Assembly: GCA_016584495.1 (NCBI GenBank)
Contig: WAID01000009.1
Coordinates: 2,418,001 to 2,482,000, forward strand
DNA from: Celoporthe dispersa
Lineage: Eukaryota; Ascomycota; Sordariomycetes; Diaporthales; Cryphonectriaceae
Direction: 5' to 3'
Length of the DNA: 64,000 nt
Shown: positions 45,617-57,813 of the stretch, piece by piece
How the letters are laid out: each line of letters opens with the position of its first letter
Position numbering within the stretch: the stretch's first letter is position 1
Notes under the pieces: generated by a model
Databases searched by the model: none
Told to the model about the DNA's origin: nothing
The model's input: the letters and a program-made list of their open reading frames with translations, nothing else
Program-made: the position numbers and the translations under genes

Positions 45617-47858
45617 ATGCCCGCCTTCACAAGAGCTGCCCGCCCCGGCCTGCTGCGGCGGCTTGCCGTCCCAGCCTCCGTCGCCACGGTAGCGGGTGGC
45701 CTCGTCGTCTACGCATACCGCCCCCGCGAGATACCCGGCCATGAGCCGCCAGCCGTCCCTCCCATATACGGCGCCGACGGCAACTTCAGGCCGCCGCGTT
45801 TCCCCCGCGAGAAGTCTCGCCTGGAGCAGATAGCAGACCTCAAGAGGAGCGCCGCCGAGCCCGACCGGGAATATGACGTCCTGGTGATAGGCGGCGGCGC
45901 GACCGGCTCTGGTGTGGCCCTCGATGCCGCCACCCGCGGCCTCAGGGTCGCCCTCGTCGAGCGCGACGACTTCAGCTCGGGCACCAGCAGCAAGAGTACG
46001 AAGCTCGTCCACGGCGGCGTCCGCTACCTCGAGAAGGCCGTCTGGAACCTCGACTACGCCCAGTACCAGCTCGTGCGGGAGGCCCTCAAGGAGCGCAAGT
46101 ACTTCCTGCAGACGGCGCCGCACCTCAGCATGTGGCTCCCCATCATGCTTCCCCTCGACAGGTGGTGGAAGGTCCCCTACTACTGGGCCGGCACCAAGTT
46201 CTACGACCTCCTGGCCGGGAGCGAGGGCATCGAGAGCTCCTACTTCCTCACCAAGAGCAAGGCCATCGACGCCTTCCCCATGCTCAAGCGGACCGACCTG
46301 GTCGGCGCCCTCGTCTACTACGACGGCGCCCACAACGACTCCCGCATGAACGTCTCCATCGCCATGACCGCAGCCCTGTACGGCGCCACCACCGTCAACC
46401 ACATGGAGGTCACGGGCCTCGACAAGGACGCCGGCGGCAGGCTCTGCGGCGCCCGCGTGCGGGACCTGGTCCCCGAGAGGGACGGCAGGGCGGGCGAGGA
46501 GTTCGGCATCAGGGCGAGGTGCATCATCAACTGCACGGGCCCCTTCACCGACGGCATCCGGAAGCTCGACAACCAGGAGTGCAAGGAGATCGTCGCCCCG
46601 GCCTCGGGCGTGCACATCATCCTGCCCGGCTACTACAGCCCCGGCAAGATGGGCCTGCTCGACCCCTCGACCTCGGACGGCCGCGTCATCTTCTTCCTCC
46701 CGTGGCAGGGCAACACCATCGCCGGCACGACGGACAAGCCCGCGTCCGTCTCCAGGGACCCCCTGCCCGACGACGAGTCCATCAGGTGGATCCTGAGCGA
46801 GATCCGGCACTACCTCTCCCCGGACATCAACGTCCGGGAGGGAGACGTGCTGGCCGCCTGGTCCGGCCTGCGGCCCCTGGTCAAGGACCCCAAGGCCAAG
46901 AACACCGAGTCCCTGGTCCGCAACCACCTGGTCGACATCTCCGAGTCGGGCCTGGTGACCTGCGCCGGCGGCAAGTGGACCACTTACCGCCAGATGGCCG
47001 AGGAGTGCGTCGACGCCGCCGTCAGGGGAGTTCGGCCTGAGCACGCGCCCCGTGGTCGATGCTCCCCGCGTGAGCGGCACGGACATCGTCGACGACGGCG
47101 CCATACTGGACGGCTCGTGCCAGACGCACAAGGTCAGGCTGCTGGGCGCCCACGGCTTCAGCCGCACCCTCTTCATCCACATCATACAGCACTTTGGCGT
47201 GGAGACGGAGGTCGCCCGCCACCTCACCGAGAGCTATGGCGACCGCGCATGGACCGTCGCCTCCCTGTGCCGGCCGACCGAGCACCGCTTCCCCGCCCGC
47301 GGCGAGCGCATCTCCCAGCTCTATCCCTTTGTCGACGGGGAGATCCGCTACGCCGTCCGCCACGAGTACGCACAGACTGCCGTCGACGTGCTGGCCAGGA
47401 GGACGAGGCTGGCGTTCCTCAACGCCCAGGCCGCCCTCGAGGCGCTCCCCAAGGTCATTGATGTCATGGCCGAAGAGCTCAGGTGGGACAAGAGGCGACA
47501 GGAGGTGGAATGGAAAGACAGTAGGTTTCTATCCTCCAATCCCCCCCCCCCCATCCCCTCCCCCAACCTCACCACACACAACCACTCCTCTTCCCAAAGG
47601 AGGAAAGAAGAAAAAAATAAGAACAAGAAATCCTGTCGGTGGATGCCGCGAGACCCAGGACCTCCCCAGGTGATCATCAAAGCTGACCAACCCCCCTCCC
47701 CCCCAGCTGTTGCGTTCCTCGAGTCGATGGGACTGCCCAAGCCCATGCTTAAAGCGACACGGAAACAGGTCGAGCAGGGCAAGCTCGATTTCACCACCTC
47801 TGAGGAGTTCAAGCTCTACGCAAGACATAACAAGCCCGTCCAAGATGCTGCCGAGTGA
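45617..47858 (+). CDS. GUT2: Mitochondrial FAD-dependent glycerol-3-phosphate dehydrogenase
   Basis: Inner-membrane enzyme that oxidises glycerol-3-phosphate to dihydroxyacetone phosphate and passes electrons to ubiquinone; it is part of glycerol use and the G3P shuttle. Exons 45617-47520 and 47707-47858 give about 684 residues. The basic presequence is followed by a hydrophobic segment (SVATVAGGLVVYAY). The FAD-binding Rossmann motif is VLVIGGGATGSG (Gly92-Gly97). Family stretches are SSGTSSKSTKLVHGGVRYLE, NCTGPFTDGIRKLD and CAGGKWTTYRQMAEE. The C-terminal domain follows from RVSGTDIVDDGAIL. The frame breaks at 47025-47028: one G too many; with GGG it reads AVREFGLSTRPVVDAPR. The intron is 186 bases, a multiple of three with no stop in frame; the join KDTVAFLESMGLP supports splicing. 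No EF-hand of the animal type is seen. Confidence 0.95.
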
Positions 47859-50094
47859 GGCAGCTCTTGACCCTACTATCAAAGAAGAGTCCCTCTTTTT
47901 CTTTCCCCGTTCCTTCCTGGGCCTATGAGAACGATGTCAACAATATTGGAGTAGGCGTTTGTGGATAGAGAGACAACTGCTCAGATCTTCTTTTGATTTA
48001 TTTCTTTCTAAGTTGCCGGTTGATGAGGGTCCGGTCGTTCCGGAGAAACACAGACTAGATGTTCACAAGATATGATAGAAGGTAGAGGTTTTTTGGTTTT
48101 TGGTTGTTTTTTTTTCAATCTTGTTTAAGTCATATGCCACAGGCATGATGTACATATACAGCAGGGATTCTTACCATATCAAGAACCCCATCTTGTAATC
48201 ACCCTTTTTGACTTCAAAACGGCCTTTTGTCCTCCCTCTCCCCTGGTGAGGTTTTTTTCCGTCCTCAACAGCCATGTTTTCGTCTCTCGCTCTCTCTCTG
48301 TGTGTGTGTGCGTGTGTCTCTGTCTGTCTCTCTCTCTCTCTTTCTCTGCGTCCTCTGCCCCGTCTCTCGGCTCTCGCGTGTACCGCTGCCGCGTCATGTC
48401 TCACATATCCGTAATGCCTGACTCTGTGCCGACTCTTTTTTTCCACTTCTTTCTTCTTCTTCTTTCTTTCTCCCTCCCCCTCCTTCCGAGACAAGTGTTC
48501 AACGCAGCACAACAACACGCAAGTTCTTGTCTGTACTCATAACTCTTGCATAGACCGACAGACTTTTGTGCAGGCGTATCCCTCGCGACAGGTCTCCTTG
48601 TGTCTTTCTGCGTGACGAGGCCGTATCATGAGTGTGACATGACGACTGACTGGTTCTCACCAACACTAACCTCCCGCCTTGCTTTTTGGAGGGGGAGGGG
48701 GGGGCGCTCGTTCCACACGCCGTAGCCAGAGAGGGCCTACTGGGCCTATACGAAATCGATTCCCACACTATTCCCAAGTCCCAGTATAGCCGACTCCGTC
48801 AGATGTCTCACAGGTTCAGTCACAAGAGGGCACGCGGGCAGGAGCCGTTGGCGTCAGCTTTTACAAGCTAGCCTCCTTTGCCTCCCTATAGCTCTCCCTC
48901 CCTCTTCTCTGTCCGTCGTCCCTCGCCGTGACCATGTCTCTCTCTAGGCTCCCAAGCTCCGTCTCTTTCCCCTTTCGGCCGCCAGAACTACCACCCGCCC
49001 TCTGCTCAATCACGTCTTATCCTCTTCTCTCCCCGCCGACTTTTGCTGTTTTTGGCCCCGTCCAGGTTTATCTTATCCCGCCCCGCCCGCCTAGGGCGTG
49101 TCTCGCTTTGGGGACCTGCCGTCGTACCACTTTTTTGTATCCTATCCTATTCTTTCCCTTTTGTTGTATGCAGCCGTGTGTGTGTGTGTCTGGGAAGAGC
49201 CGGGAAAGCTCTATATCCGAAACGATAAAGGCAGCCAGTCATGTTGTGGCGTTGAACCACAAGATACAATGGTTCCTGTACTGATTTCCCTTTGCCCGGC
49301 GGTGAGGAAGCGAAGGGGGGCTGGGGCTAAGGGGGCTTTTGTCGTGAACCTAGGGCTTGTATCGTTCTGCTGGCTGGAGAGGTCAAGTCAAGTTGATATG
49401 AACAGAAGCGGAGTGGGATGGACAGGGAAGATATATGTCTTGGTCACATCATCAACGTAGAAATGGATTGAGGTTGCCCTCGCGAGCTGTCCAACAGCCC
49501 CTTTGTTTTTTTTTTCCCCAGGGCGAAAAGGACGCTGTCTAACAGGTATTTTTGTGTGTGTGTGTGTGTGTGTGTGTCATGATGCGTTGTCTCTTCCGCC
49601 TTTTGAGACGTGGTATCCCAACTCTGAAAAGCCGTAACATGCATGTTTTCTTTTCGTAAACCACCTCTTGTGTCCCATGACCCAAATCACCCACGCCTGC
49701 CTCCAAACCCTAGACAAGTGGAAGAAGACCCAGATAAAACTCCGCATGATGCAGATCGTGAAGGATGAAATAGTGATCATAATGTAGAGCCCGTAATTCC
49801 TCGACAGGAAGAGATGATTTCAGGACGGCATTAAACCTCCAACCTCCGTGATGAAATAGGAAAGGAAAAGAAAGAAGACGGGGGAAAAAAAGAAAGGAAA
49901 GGAAAGAGAAAGAGAGAAGAGAAGAAAAAAAGACCGACGCCGCGCCAGGAGATAGCCACCATACCGTCTATTTTGCTTCACCCAATATGCATGCTTGTTC
50001 GTAACGCCGGGAAGGAAACACAACACATCTTGGAAAACACAGTATGCAAGGGAACAGGAGAGAAGAAAAAAAGAGAGAGAGGGAGGGAGATGCT
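47859..50094. other. 2.2-kb convergent 3' region between GUT2 and the RGS gene
   Basis: No gene recognised. It is rich in CT and GT microsatellites (48288-48350; (GT)n at 49554-49578) and A/G runs near 49850-49930. Because both flanking genes end here, it is unusually long for 3' UTRs alone. Confidence 0.5.
49554..49578 (+). repeat. (GT)n microsatellite
   Basis: About twelve GT units in gene-free DNA between the GUT2 and RGS 3' ends. Confidence 0.8.
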
Positions 50095-52067
50095 TTATCG
50101 ACCCTCCGGAGTGAAGGGATTGAAGCCAGCATAAGACGTCGGTGAGGTTGACGGCATCTCATCAGGCAGCGACCCGCCAGGGCTGAAGACACGCTGCAGA
50201 AGGCTGCGCTTCGACCGGCTGGCCCGTCTCTGGCGGTACGATGCAGACGGCTCACTGTGTGCTGGCTTGCGGGCCAGGAATGCATTCCAGCCGTACAGGT
50301 CCTCATCGGGAGACATGACGGAGAAAGCACCAGCGTCGGACCCAGCCGCCGTACTGTACGAGTGGTGCTCGGACACGTCGGCGTTCGAGGAGGGGGCCCG
50401 AGGTGGTTGGCCAGGTCGGTGAGCTGAACGCCCTGGAACGAGGTGTTGAGGGGCTCGAGGGCGATCCTCTTCCTGGGCGGTGCTGTCGAGCTGGTGCTGC
50501 TGCTGTCCGTGTCGCTGTCGGCGCCGGACATGTCGGTGTTGATGTCGCTCGGGTCGGGCGTCAGGAACCCCTGGACGCAGTCCTCGCTGATGCAGTCCTC
50601 GCTGGTGGTGCTGTGGCGGCGGCGGAAGTCCAGGGCAGACCGCAGCAGCGGTGCCGTCTGGATCTCAGGGGGCCTCGGGTGGCCTGCGTTCCTCAGGACA
50701 AGCTGCTGGGGCATGTTCCGGGACCGCCCGCGCCCGAATCTTCTCTCCTTCGCCGGCGGTGGGGCGAAGCTGAAGCCCGAGTTGAAGCTCGGGTGATCTG
50801 GCCACTGGCCTTTTGCGGCCACGCTACCCCTACGGCCCTCTCCCCCATTATGAATACCCCAGGTGGTCGGCGCGTCGTTCGGCATGGACAGCCGCCGACC
50901 GGGATGGGGCTCTTCCCAATCTTGCATGTGCACATCGTCAGGAGGCGTTGCGACGGTCTCAAGGTAGGGTGTCAGTTTCGTGGTGGAGGAGGAGGTAGTA
51001 GGTAGTGGCGGGGCCTGTCGCCCTCATAAGCCGGCAGCCGGCGTCGCGGCGCTGGTGATGGAGCTGCTGCTGGTCGCCCGGTGCGTGGACCGGGACCTCC
51101 TGCCCAGGCCCAGCTTGGCGCCGACCTTCTTCCAGCCGTTGCTGTGGGCGCTGATGGCCTTGTGGAGGGAGCCGGGCTGGGCGGCGAAGGTCCATTCCGG
51201 GGTGGGCGGCGTGGTGGGGGGCGTCATGGGATCCGCCGCGGCGGGCGGCGAGCCAGGGTCGCCACCGTCGTCGGTCATGTCCATGTCGTCCCTGTCGCAG
51301 GGCTCGCTCATGGCCGGGGCGCCGTGGATGCTGCCGGCCTCGCTCCGGCGGCTCATGTTGATGCCCAGGTGGGGGAGGAAGGACGTCCTGGGGGACCGGC
51401 TGGAGTCCTGCTGCTTGGGTGACATGTCTTTGGAGGACCGGGAGCGCGACCTGCCGTGCCTGGGCTCCGGGCACCTCTCCTCGGCGGCGAGGACGTCGTT
51501 CTGGGGCTGGGAGAAGGAGCCCACGAAGGGGACGAGGACGGAGTCGCTCATGAGCTCGTAGACGATCTTGACGGCCTCGTCGAGCTCGGACGGGTCGGGC
51601 GCCGGGGGCCCGCAGGGGAGGTTGAGCAGGCGGTCGCGGACGTGTGCCGGGAGGTTCACCTCGCGGGAGCCGTAGGGCTGGATGTAGGCCTGGATGAGCT
51701 TGTGCCACAGGGCGGTGAGGTGGTCGGGGTAGTCGAGCTGGTTCTGCCGGAACTGCAGGTGTGCGAGCCTGTAGCGGTCGGCCTCCATCGTGAACTCGAG
51801 GGTCTCGAGGCAGTGGTTCTGGGAGAGGTAGGCCATGAAGGCACCCAGGGTGTAGGGCTGCGGCGCCGAGTCCGTGAGGATCTCGTGTAGGGAGGGCATC
51901 CGGCTGCCGATGGACGGTGCCAGGCTGACAGGCCTGGATGAAGCCATGCTGGTTGTTGGGTCACCGCCAGGGCGGGCTTGTGCCGGTGGCTCTGGTGACA
52001 GCTCCCTCGGGGAGGGACTCGGGGTCAAATAGGCGGGAGCGTGGCTGCGTGCCCTCGATCTTGTCAT
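50095..52067 (-). CDS. RGS-domain protein, regulator of G-protein signalling
   Basis: Proteins with an RGS domain speed GTP hydrolysis by heterotrimeric G-alpha subunits. The start at 52067 gives MTRSRARSHAPAYL. The RGS domain lies at about residues 58-190: MPSLHEILTDSAPQPYTLGA, AYLSQNHCLETLEFTMEADR, HKLIQAYIQPYGSREVNLPA, DEAVKIVYELMSDSVLVPF. A Ser/Pro-rich tail follows, with GWKKVGAKLGLGRRSRSTHR. A TGA at 51024-51026 interrupts the frame after 347 codons. The same frame then stays open (SSTTKLTPYLETVATPPDD, RIALEPLNTSFQGVQLTDLA) to a second break at 50392-50399, where a G or C run shifts frame. It ends in SEHHSYSTAAGSDAG ... NPFTPEGR at 50095. I annotate the long form of about 657 codons. 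The alternative is a 347-residue protein ending at 51024. Confidence 0.8.
51024..51026 (-). other. In-frame TGA inside the RGS gene
   Basis: On the minus strand the context is GGC TTA TGA GGG CGA CAG. Frame continuity before and after is exact. Splicing out the stop would need a weak donor (GTCCAC or GTCCCG) joined to the GACAG acceptor 14 bases after the TGA. It could instead be a genuine stop, a readthrough codon or a base error. Confidence 0.75.
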
Positions 52068-52377
52068 GTCTCCGCCGTGAGAGGACAGTCAAAGCCACAC
52101 ACAGCCGGTGGGGACTCGACACCCAGACGGAGATGCTTAGCACCCCTGAAGCAGGCTCATCCGGTCCGGTCGATGGCTGGGCTATGTCCCTTTGTCGAAA
52201 CGTGGCCGCGCCTCGAGTGCTGGGACCAGAGACAGAGAGAGAGAGAGGCCTGTCTGCACGATATTGGATGGACCCAGTCGCCGGGAGTCCAACCAGAAGT
52301 AGTCTTGTCCGGCGTAGGATCTGCTTGCCTGCTGATGGAGCAGCGGGTATAGGTAGACTCCAGAGCGGGGAGGAGGA

Positions 52378-52381
<4 letters not shown>

Positions 52382-52411
<30 letters not shown>
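52382..52411 (+). repeat. (GCA)n / (CTG)n trinucleotide repeat in the RGS leader
   Basis: About ten GCA units, about 330 bases upstream of the RGS start; the RGS transcript, if it extends here, would carry CTG repeats. Confidence 0.8.
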
Positions 52412-52414
<3 letters not shown>

Positions 52415-52989
52415 TAGTCTCGTCTTTCCGAGGCGAGGGAAGAGGAGTCACAGGCGACCCACGAGAGGATGGGGTAATGGTGTCGAAAAAAGAATGGATT
52501 TCGCCCGTGCTATCGCGCCGAGCAAACACACACACACACACAGTATGACTGGTAGGAACTGAGGAGGGATTGATCCAGGGGGGTCAATTCGTCGGAACAA
52601 GGTGCAAGGTCGGAGCCAGAGTCGGAGGACGTAAGGCTTGTCGGGGGAGAGAAGGGAGATATTTCTTGTCCTCGGGCGATGGGGACGAGCGGAGAGAACG
52701 GAAAGGTCGTCGGGAAGGGGAGGGAATATAAGGCAGATAATAAAAGGACGGGAGAGCGTATAACGGAACGGCAGTTGGTTTCTGACGAGAGCAGGAGATG
52801 CTGTCTTGTCTTGGACCAGGCCAGGACGGCGACCAGGGAGGGTGGAGGAATGAGATGATCAAATGGTCGACGGACGGGCGAGTAGGCGGCAGTGAGCAAT
52901 GAGCGATGAGCAGTGCGGACGTGGGGGGGGTGGTGTGTGTGTGTGTGTGGTGTTTGGTCTTGGTAGTGGCGGTAGTGGTGGTAAGTAGT

Positions 52990-53031
52990 CGTGGTGGTGG
53001 TGGTGGTGGTGATCGCGGTGGTGGTGGTGGG
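52990..53031 (+). repeat. GGT-rich repeat
   Basis: Two blocks of GGT units interrupted by GATCGC, in the upstream region of the RGS gene. Confidence 0.7.
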
Positions 53032-54860
53032 AGGGAAGTCTGAGCGGCCAGGGACGGGACGGGGGGCTTCAGATAGGGTGTTTCTGGAATGCGCGTGGAA
53101 GACTCTGCGTGCAGGGGGGCCCCCTTGTGCAAGAGCACTGGTGGTGGGATATCTTGGTGGCAAGGAGTCACCCAGTTAGGGGCTTCACTGGGGATCTTCT
53201 AGGGGGCAGGTGGGGCGGGTGGACAGGCTGGACCGGGGTGAGGGCGGCAGGGCGATACAGGGGGTCCACTGCCACTGGGCCCGCTGGGTTTCTCGCTGGG
53301 CCCGCTGATCCAGACTGGGAGTGTGTCCAGCCAGCAGGGAGAAGGCAGCCTGCAGCATGCAGGGTTACAGCACAGTCAGGATGCACATTCGGAAGCGGGG
53401 CCAGCAAGGTTTTGTGCCTCCCCACCACCCACTCCACCAGTATCCATGGCAAGCCTGATCCAAGGCGGCTCGCAGAGGCCTCGACGGGTCCTGATTGGGA
53501 CGCTGAGGGTGCCCAAGTGGGCTCAGAGAGAAGCAGGAGTGGGTCGGAGAAGGGAAAAAGGGAAAGAGAGAGAGAAAAAAAAAGAAAGAAAGAAAGGGCA
53601 GAAGAGAAAGAAGAGGGAGGAGAGGGAGGGAGAGGCAGGGAAGTGAGTGGGTTGTGTGCGGCTTTGGCCGGCGCAGCAAGCTTGCCGCTCGTCACTGCTA
53701 CGGTAGTGTCGCATCTACAGCACTCTCGGCTGGTTCAGCTGGGCCGAGAAGATTATGGACTATGGTATGGACACAGGGACAAATACAACAATACTATTCT
53801 GCAACGGTACGGTGCTATGAACACATCCTGGAAAGGGACCTGCGCACTAAAAAAAAAAATCACAAAGCATAGTTGTCCCGGACCTGTCTGGGCAATCTCG
53901 AAAGAGGCCCCCCCAAGCAGGCTAGCCACGTTGCATTCCGTGATACCTCGAAAAGGAGGGACACGGCAGACAGCAAACCAGAAAACAAGAAGAGAAGAGA
54001 GAAAGAAAAAAAAGAAAAAAAGGTTCGACCTTCCGACTGGCGAGACACACACGCGGCGAAACGAGCACCGGGCAGGGGGGAGGGACCAAGACAGACAGAC
54101 CATCCGATGGCGCCGCCTACTTTTCTTTGTCCCGGGTATTGTCGCCTGTTACGCGGCTTGGGATGGACCGACCGCCAAATGTCCTGACAACAAAAAAAAG
54201 ACGGCAAGGAGAGAAAGAGCAGTTACAAGGGAGTGTGATGGACAGAGATGGATAGCATGGAATGGTGGAACATAGGAACGGGGGAATGAGTCTCAGGACC
54301 CAAAAAAAGAAGTGCGTGTGGCCGCAATCCTGGCCGGTCGGGGCTGCTTGGTCGTGGCCATGTACTTACTATATGTGCATACGGTAGTACCGTGCTACGG
54401 CAAAGATCTGCGGCCCAGTACATAGCACAGCAAGGTCCTACGGGCCACGGTAATAGTGACCACACAACATGGTACTGCCGAGTGTGGTAGCAGCAGCACG
54501 ACGTGGTTTCATGCGTTCGCCCACGGGACAAAAGAACAGAGTCCCGGTCTGGATAAAAAGAGGAGGAGGAGGAGGAGGGGTGGAGAAAGGAGCACGGAAA
54601 TCACCACAGCAAGATTGCCATACCAGAGGCGCGCAATGGTAGCCAGCCAGGCAGATCAGGTCAAGAGCAGCCCAGGTATCGTGTGGGTGTGTTGTCCTGG
54701 CGTGGCGGCTTGTGCACACGTCCCCGACCATGACGCCACCCCCAAAAGGTCCCGCAGCCGGAATACAGAACCCGAAGAAAGAAAAAAAAGAAATTTTAAG
54801 AATTAAGAAGAAATACACTTCCACGACAGATGAGGAATAATACTAGCACACATATTACTT

Positions 54861-54865
<5 letters not shown>

Positions 54866-54893
<28 letters not shown>
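54866..54893 (+). repeat. (CA)n microsatellite
   Basis: About fourteen CA units in gene-free DNA. Confidence 0.85.
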
Positions 54894-57785
54894 GTCGACA
54901 GCGGTGGGTCTAGTTCTGATCTGAGGTGGTCGTCGTGCGAGAGAGCTCGCAGCAACAAGCAGCCTCTTGCTGACACGAGAACCCAGGATCTTCTCATCGG
55001 AAACGCCCTACCTTTTTTGTCAGACCTGACACACGTCCCTTTTTTCTTCTTCTTTTTTTTTTTCTTCCTTCTCTGGTCGAGCCTGACAAGCTGACCGCGT
55101 AACCTGCCCCACGTCACGGCCAACGCGATGCCACAACCCACATGGACTAATGTGTAAGGACTTCGGGGCAATTATGGGCTCCCTTGCCAAGGACCATGCC
55201 CGGGAGCAATCTCGGCCGAGAATTGTCCACCTCGCACTACTACCGCCTCTACCTACCGTGAAAAGGTGAAACGATAATCGCGATGACAACCTCGTGTGCT
55301 GCTAAGCAGGTCTTACTGCATGTCCCGTTCCAGGAGCGCCACCACAGCCTGACCTGACATGACATGTCGCAGCACTCGGCCGTGAAGGGCGGCAATTCCT
55401 GCATGATCCTGTGGCCCCCCCCCCCTCCGGGTCCCGCCCGTGCAGCCGGAAAAACAAAAACCACCAAATTAATTAACAACCAGGACCGCAACTGCGATCA
55501 CAATTGACAAATGATATAACAAGAATGAGGAGAAGAGAGAAGAAGGAAAAAAGAAGGGGAGAAAAAAAAAACAAGGGTGGAACGAGGGAAATGAGTGGAC
55601 AGCCGCACACGCCCACGGCGAGACGAGAACCAGCAGGACAACAGGATGGTACCACCAGACGGAACGGGAGGGGAGAGGGAAGGAGGAGAGAGAATGAATG
55701 GGAAGAGGGCATTGGGAAGGGGCCACCACACCACTACCCACCACGCGGCATTGCTGACCAATGACTGCTGCTGCCACAAGACCACGGTAGCACTGCTAAT
55801 GCAGCAGCGCCGCCATGCTGCATGGGTAGCGACCCCTGCCTGCGCTAGAAGCCTCATGGAAGCACGCTAGAACACTTCTACTGGATTCTGAATTCTTTCC
55901 CACGCACGCCACACGCATGCACATCCCCATCCTTTCTGACACCTCTTTCTGCAAGCTCTCTCCACCTCCAACATTTGCCACCCAATATTATTGCTACTCC
56001 CAGCCATATTATGACACCTACAGACATGCGCTCGACTGATCAGGTCCACCCTTTTATGCATCCCGTCGTCACCCACACCTGCTGATGTGCAGCGCTTTTC
56101 TCCCTCTCAGGAATAGCCTCGTCGTCCTTGTATGTATCGTATTACTGTGGTAGCAGTCACCCGTGGTCTCTCTCTACCACCACTACCTTTCCCAAGGCCT
56201 CTCTCCAGCTGCGCCGCCCTACCACGGCAGCTGGTCCAGCCGTTGAGAGATCGACAGGTCCACACGCGCCCCCACCCCCTGACCGATATTGGTCTCTGGG
56301 CTTTCTGGGTGCCGTAGATGGTCCTGGCAAGAGGCCCAGAGAACAAGGCATCAACCCGCCCATACACAGAGAACCTACACCGCAGCTTCTCGCTCTCGCT
56401 CCCGTGAAAAAGAAATGGTAGGTTGTCCTGGTGCCGTCTGGCGAGCCCAACCGCCCTCCCCCTTCTCGCTACTCCCCTTCTTCTGAGGGGAATGGCCCTA
56501 AATACCAGCCTCATCAGCTAGGTTCAGGCCTACACCCTTTTTTTTTCTTCAACCGCCCTGGCCACGTACAGACACATCCTTGGTTGGGCATGCACGACGT
56601 GGCCCGCTCTGCCTCCTCGATATCTAGCGCTATTACCGTATGCTTCACCCTTGGAGAGGTGTCTATCCCTCGTTCGTTGTCGACCAGGTCCATTCAGCAA
56701 GATGGGACCGCTGGCCCCATCCCCTTGTCCACTCGGGCTGGGACCACGCTCTTCAGGCGCCCCTCCCTCTCTCTCTCTCTCACCCTGTCTCTCTCCATTC
56801 CGAGAAAGAAGAGAGAGAGAGAGAGAACAGAGAACCGACCTGGCCAGCGCTGTATAAACACCTCTTGATGGCTTTTGTCTCGTTTCTCATTAGCTATCCA
56901 TGGACGGCAAGGTATGCGCCCCCCCCCTCCCTCCTCTTCCCTCTTCCTCCCCCCCTTCCCCGTCACCTTTCCCTCCAGGGCGTTGGGGATGTCTAGCTAG
57001 CCAGCTAGCGAGAAGCCGTCGAACCATCGTCCCATCCTGGTCAGACAAGTACCATAGTAGGCAGTTTCCGCGTCTCAGATAGGGCAAGCTGCTTGAGGAG
57101 TCAGGGCTCACAGCATGATCCAGAGTCCAACTCCCCTAGCCTTGCCGGGTCTGTAACGCATGATGTTCTCCAGAACACCCACCGCTTCCCAGTGTCCTGC
57201 TATATGAAGGTGGAGCGAGCTATCTCGTACTACTGTGATGTATATAGTACAACCAAATCATCTATAGTGATCCACAGACCTCCTGGTGGTGGTGGTGAAA
57301 TATATATCTGGCCGTCGTAGGAAGACAAAAACGGGAGGGGATCTCTTGTGCCTGAGCTTGTGCCACACACTCTTGTGCGATAGATGCATGATTGACCCGT
57401 GCGGATGAGCGCAGACATGTCCGGAACGGCTGCGCTGATCTGACGAGGCTTGGCACGGTATCGCACAGCAGAGATACAGACAGTCTCACCACCGCGGGGC
57501 CCGTCGTGTCTTGAACACGGCCGACAACATTGCTCCACGAGAGGGCATGAGAGGAAGAGAGACAAGACAATCTCCAGGCTGGCCTCGCCCGATCATCCAT
57601 CCCTAACGGCTGCGGAATACCACAGGGTGTCTTGGCGCGCGCGCACCCTCACCGGTGAATGCGAATAGCGGTCAACCTCCTCCTTCTGAGTCCTGACCTA
57701 GCCTGACATTGTAGCGACAGGATCGTTCACGGCCATGCCGCCGATCCCGCCTCTCCTTCCCGCATTCCATATCTTCGCATTCGTG

Positions 57786-57813
57786 TGAGACTCGCATGGA
57801 TGTGCGAGTCTCA
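57786..57813. repeat. Perfect 11-bp inverted repeat, 6-base loop
   Basis: Arms TGAGACTCGCA (57786-57796) and TGCGAGTCTCA (57803-57813) are exact reverse complements around TGGATG. It would form a stable hairpin in RNA or a cruciform in DNA. No gene overlaps. Confidence 0.7.

Noticed and set aside
45509..47227. 572-codon minus-strand frame opposite GUT2
   Set aside because: Same reason: complementary shadow of a strongly biased true gene.
52510..53163. 217-codon minus-strand frame upstream of the RGS gene
   Set aside because: Thr, His, Ser and Pro runs translated from microsatellites; more likely RGS leader or promoter.
53109..54275. 388-codon plus-strand frame in the gene-free region
   Set aside because: It begins with GTG, not ATG, and much of it is Arg/Lys/Glu runs from A/G-rich DNA; no domain. 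It would need transcript evidence.
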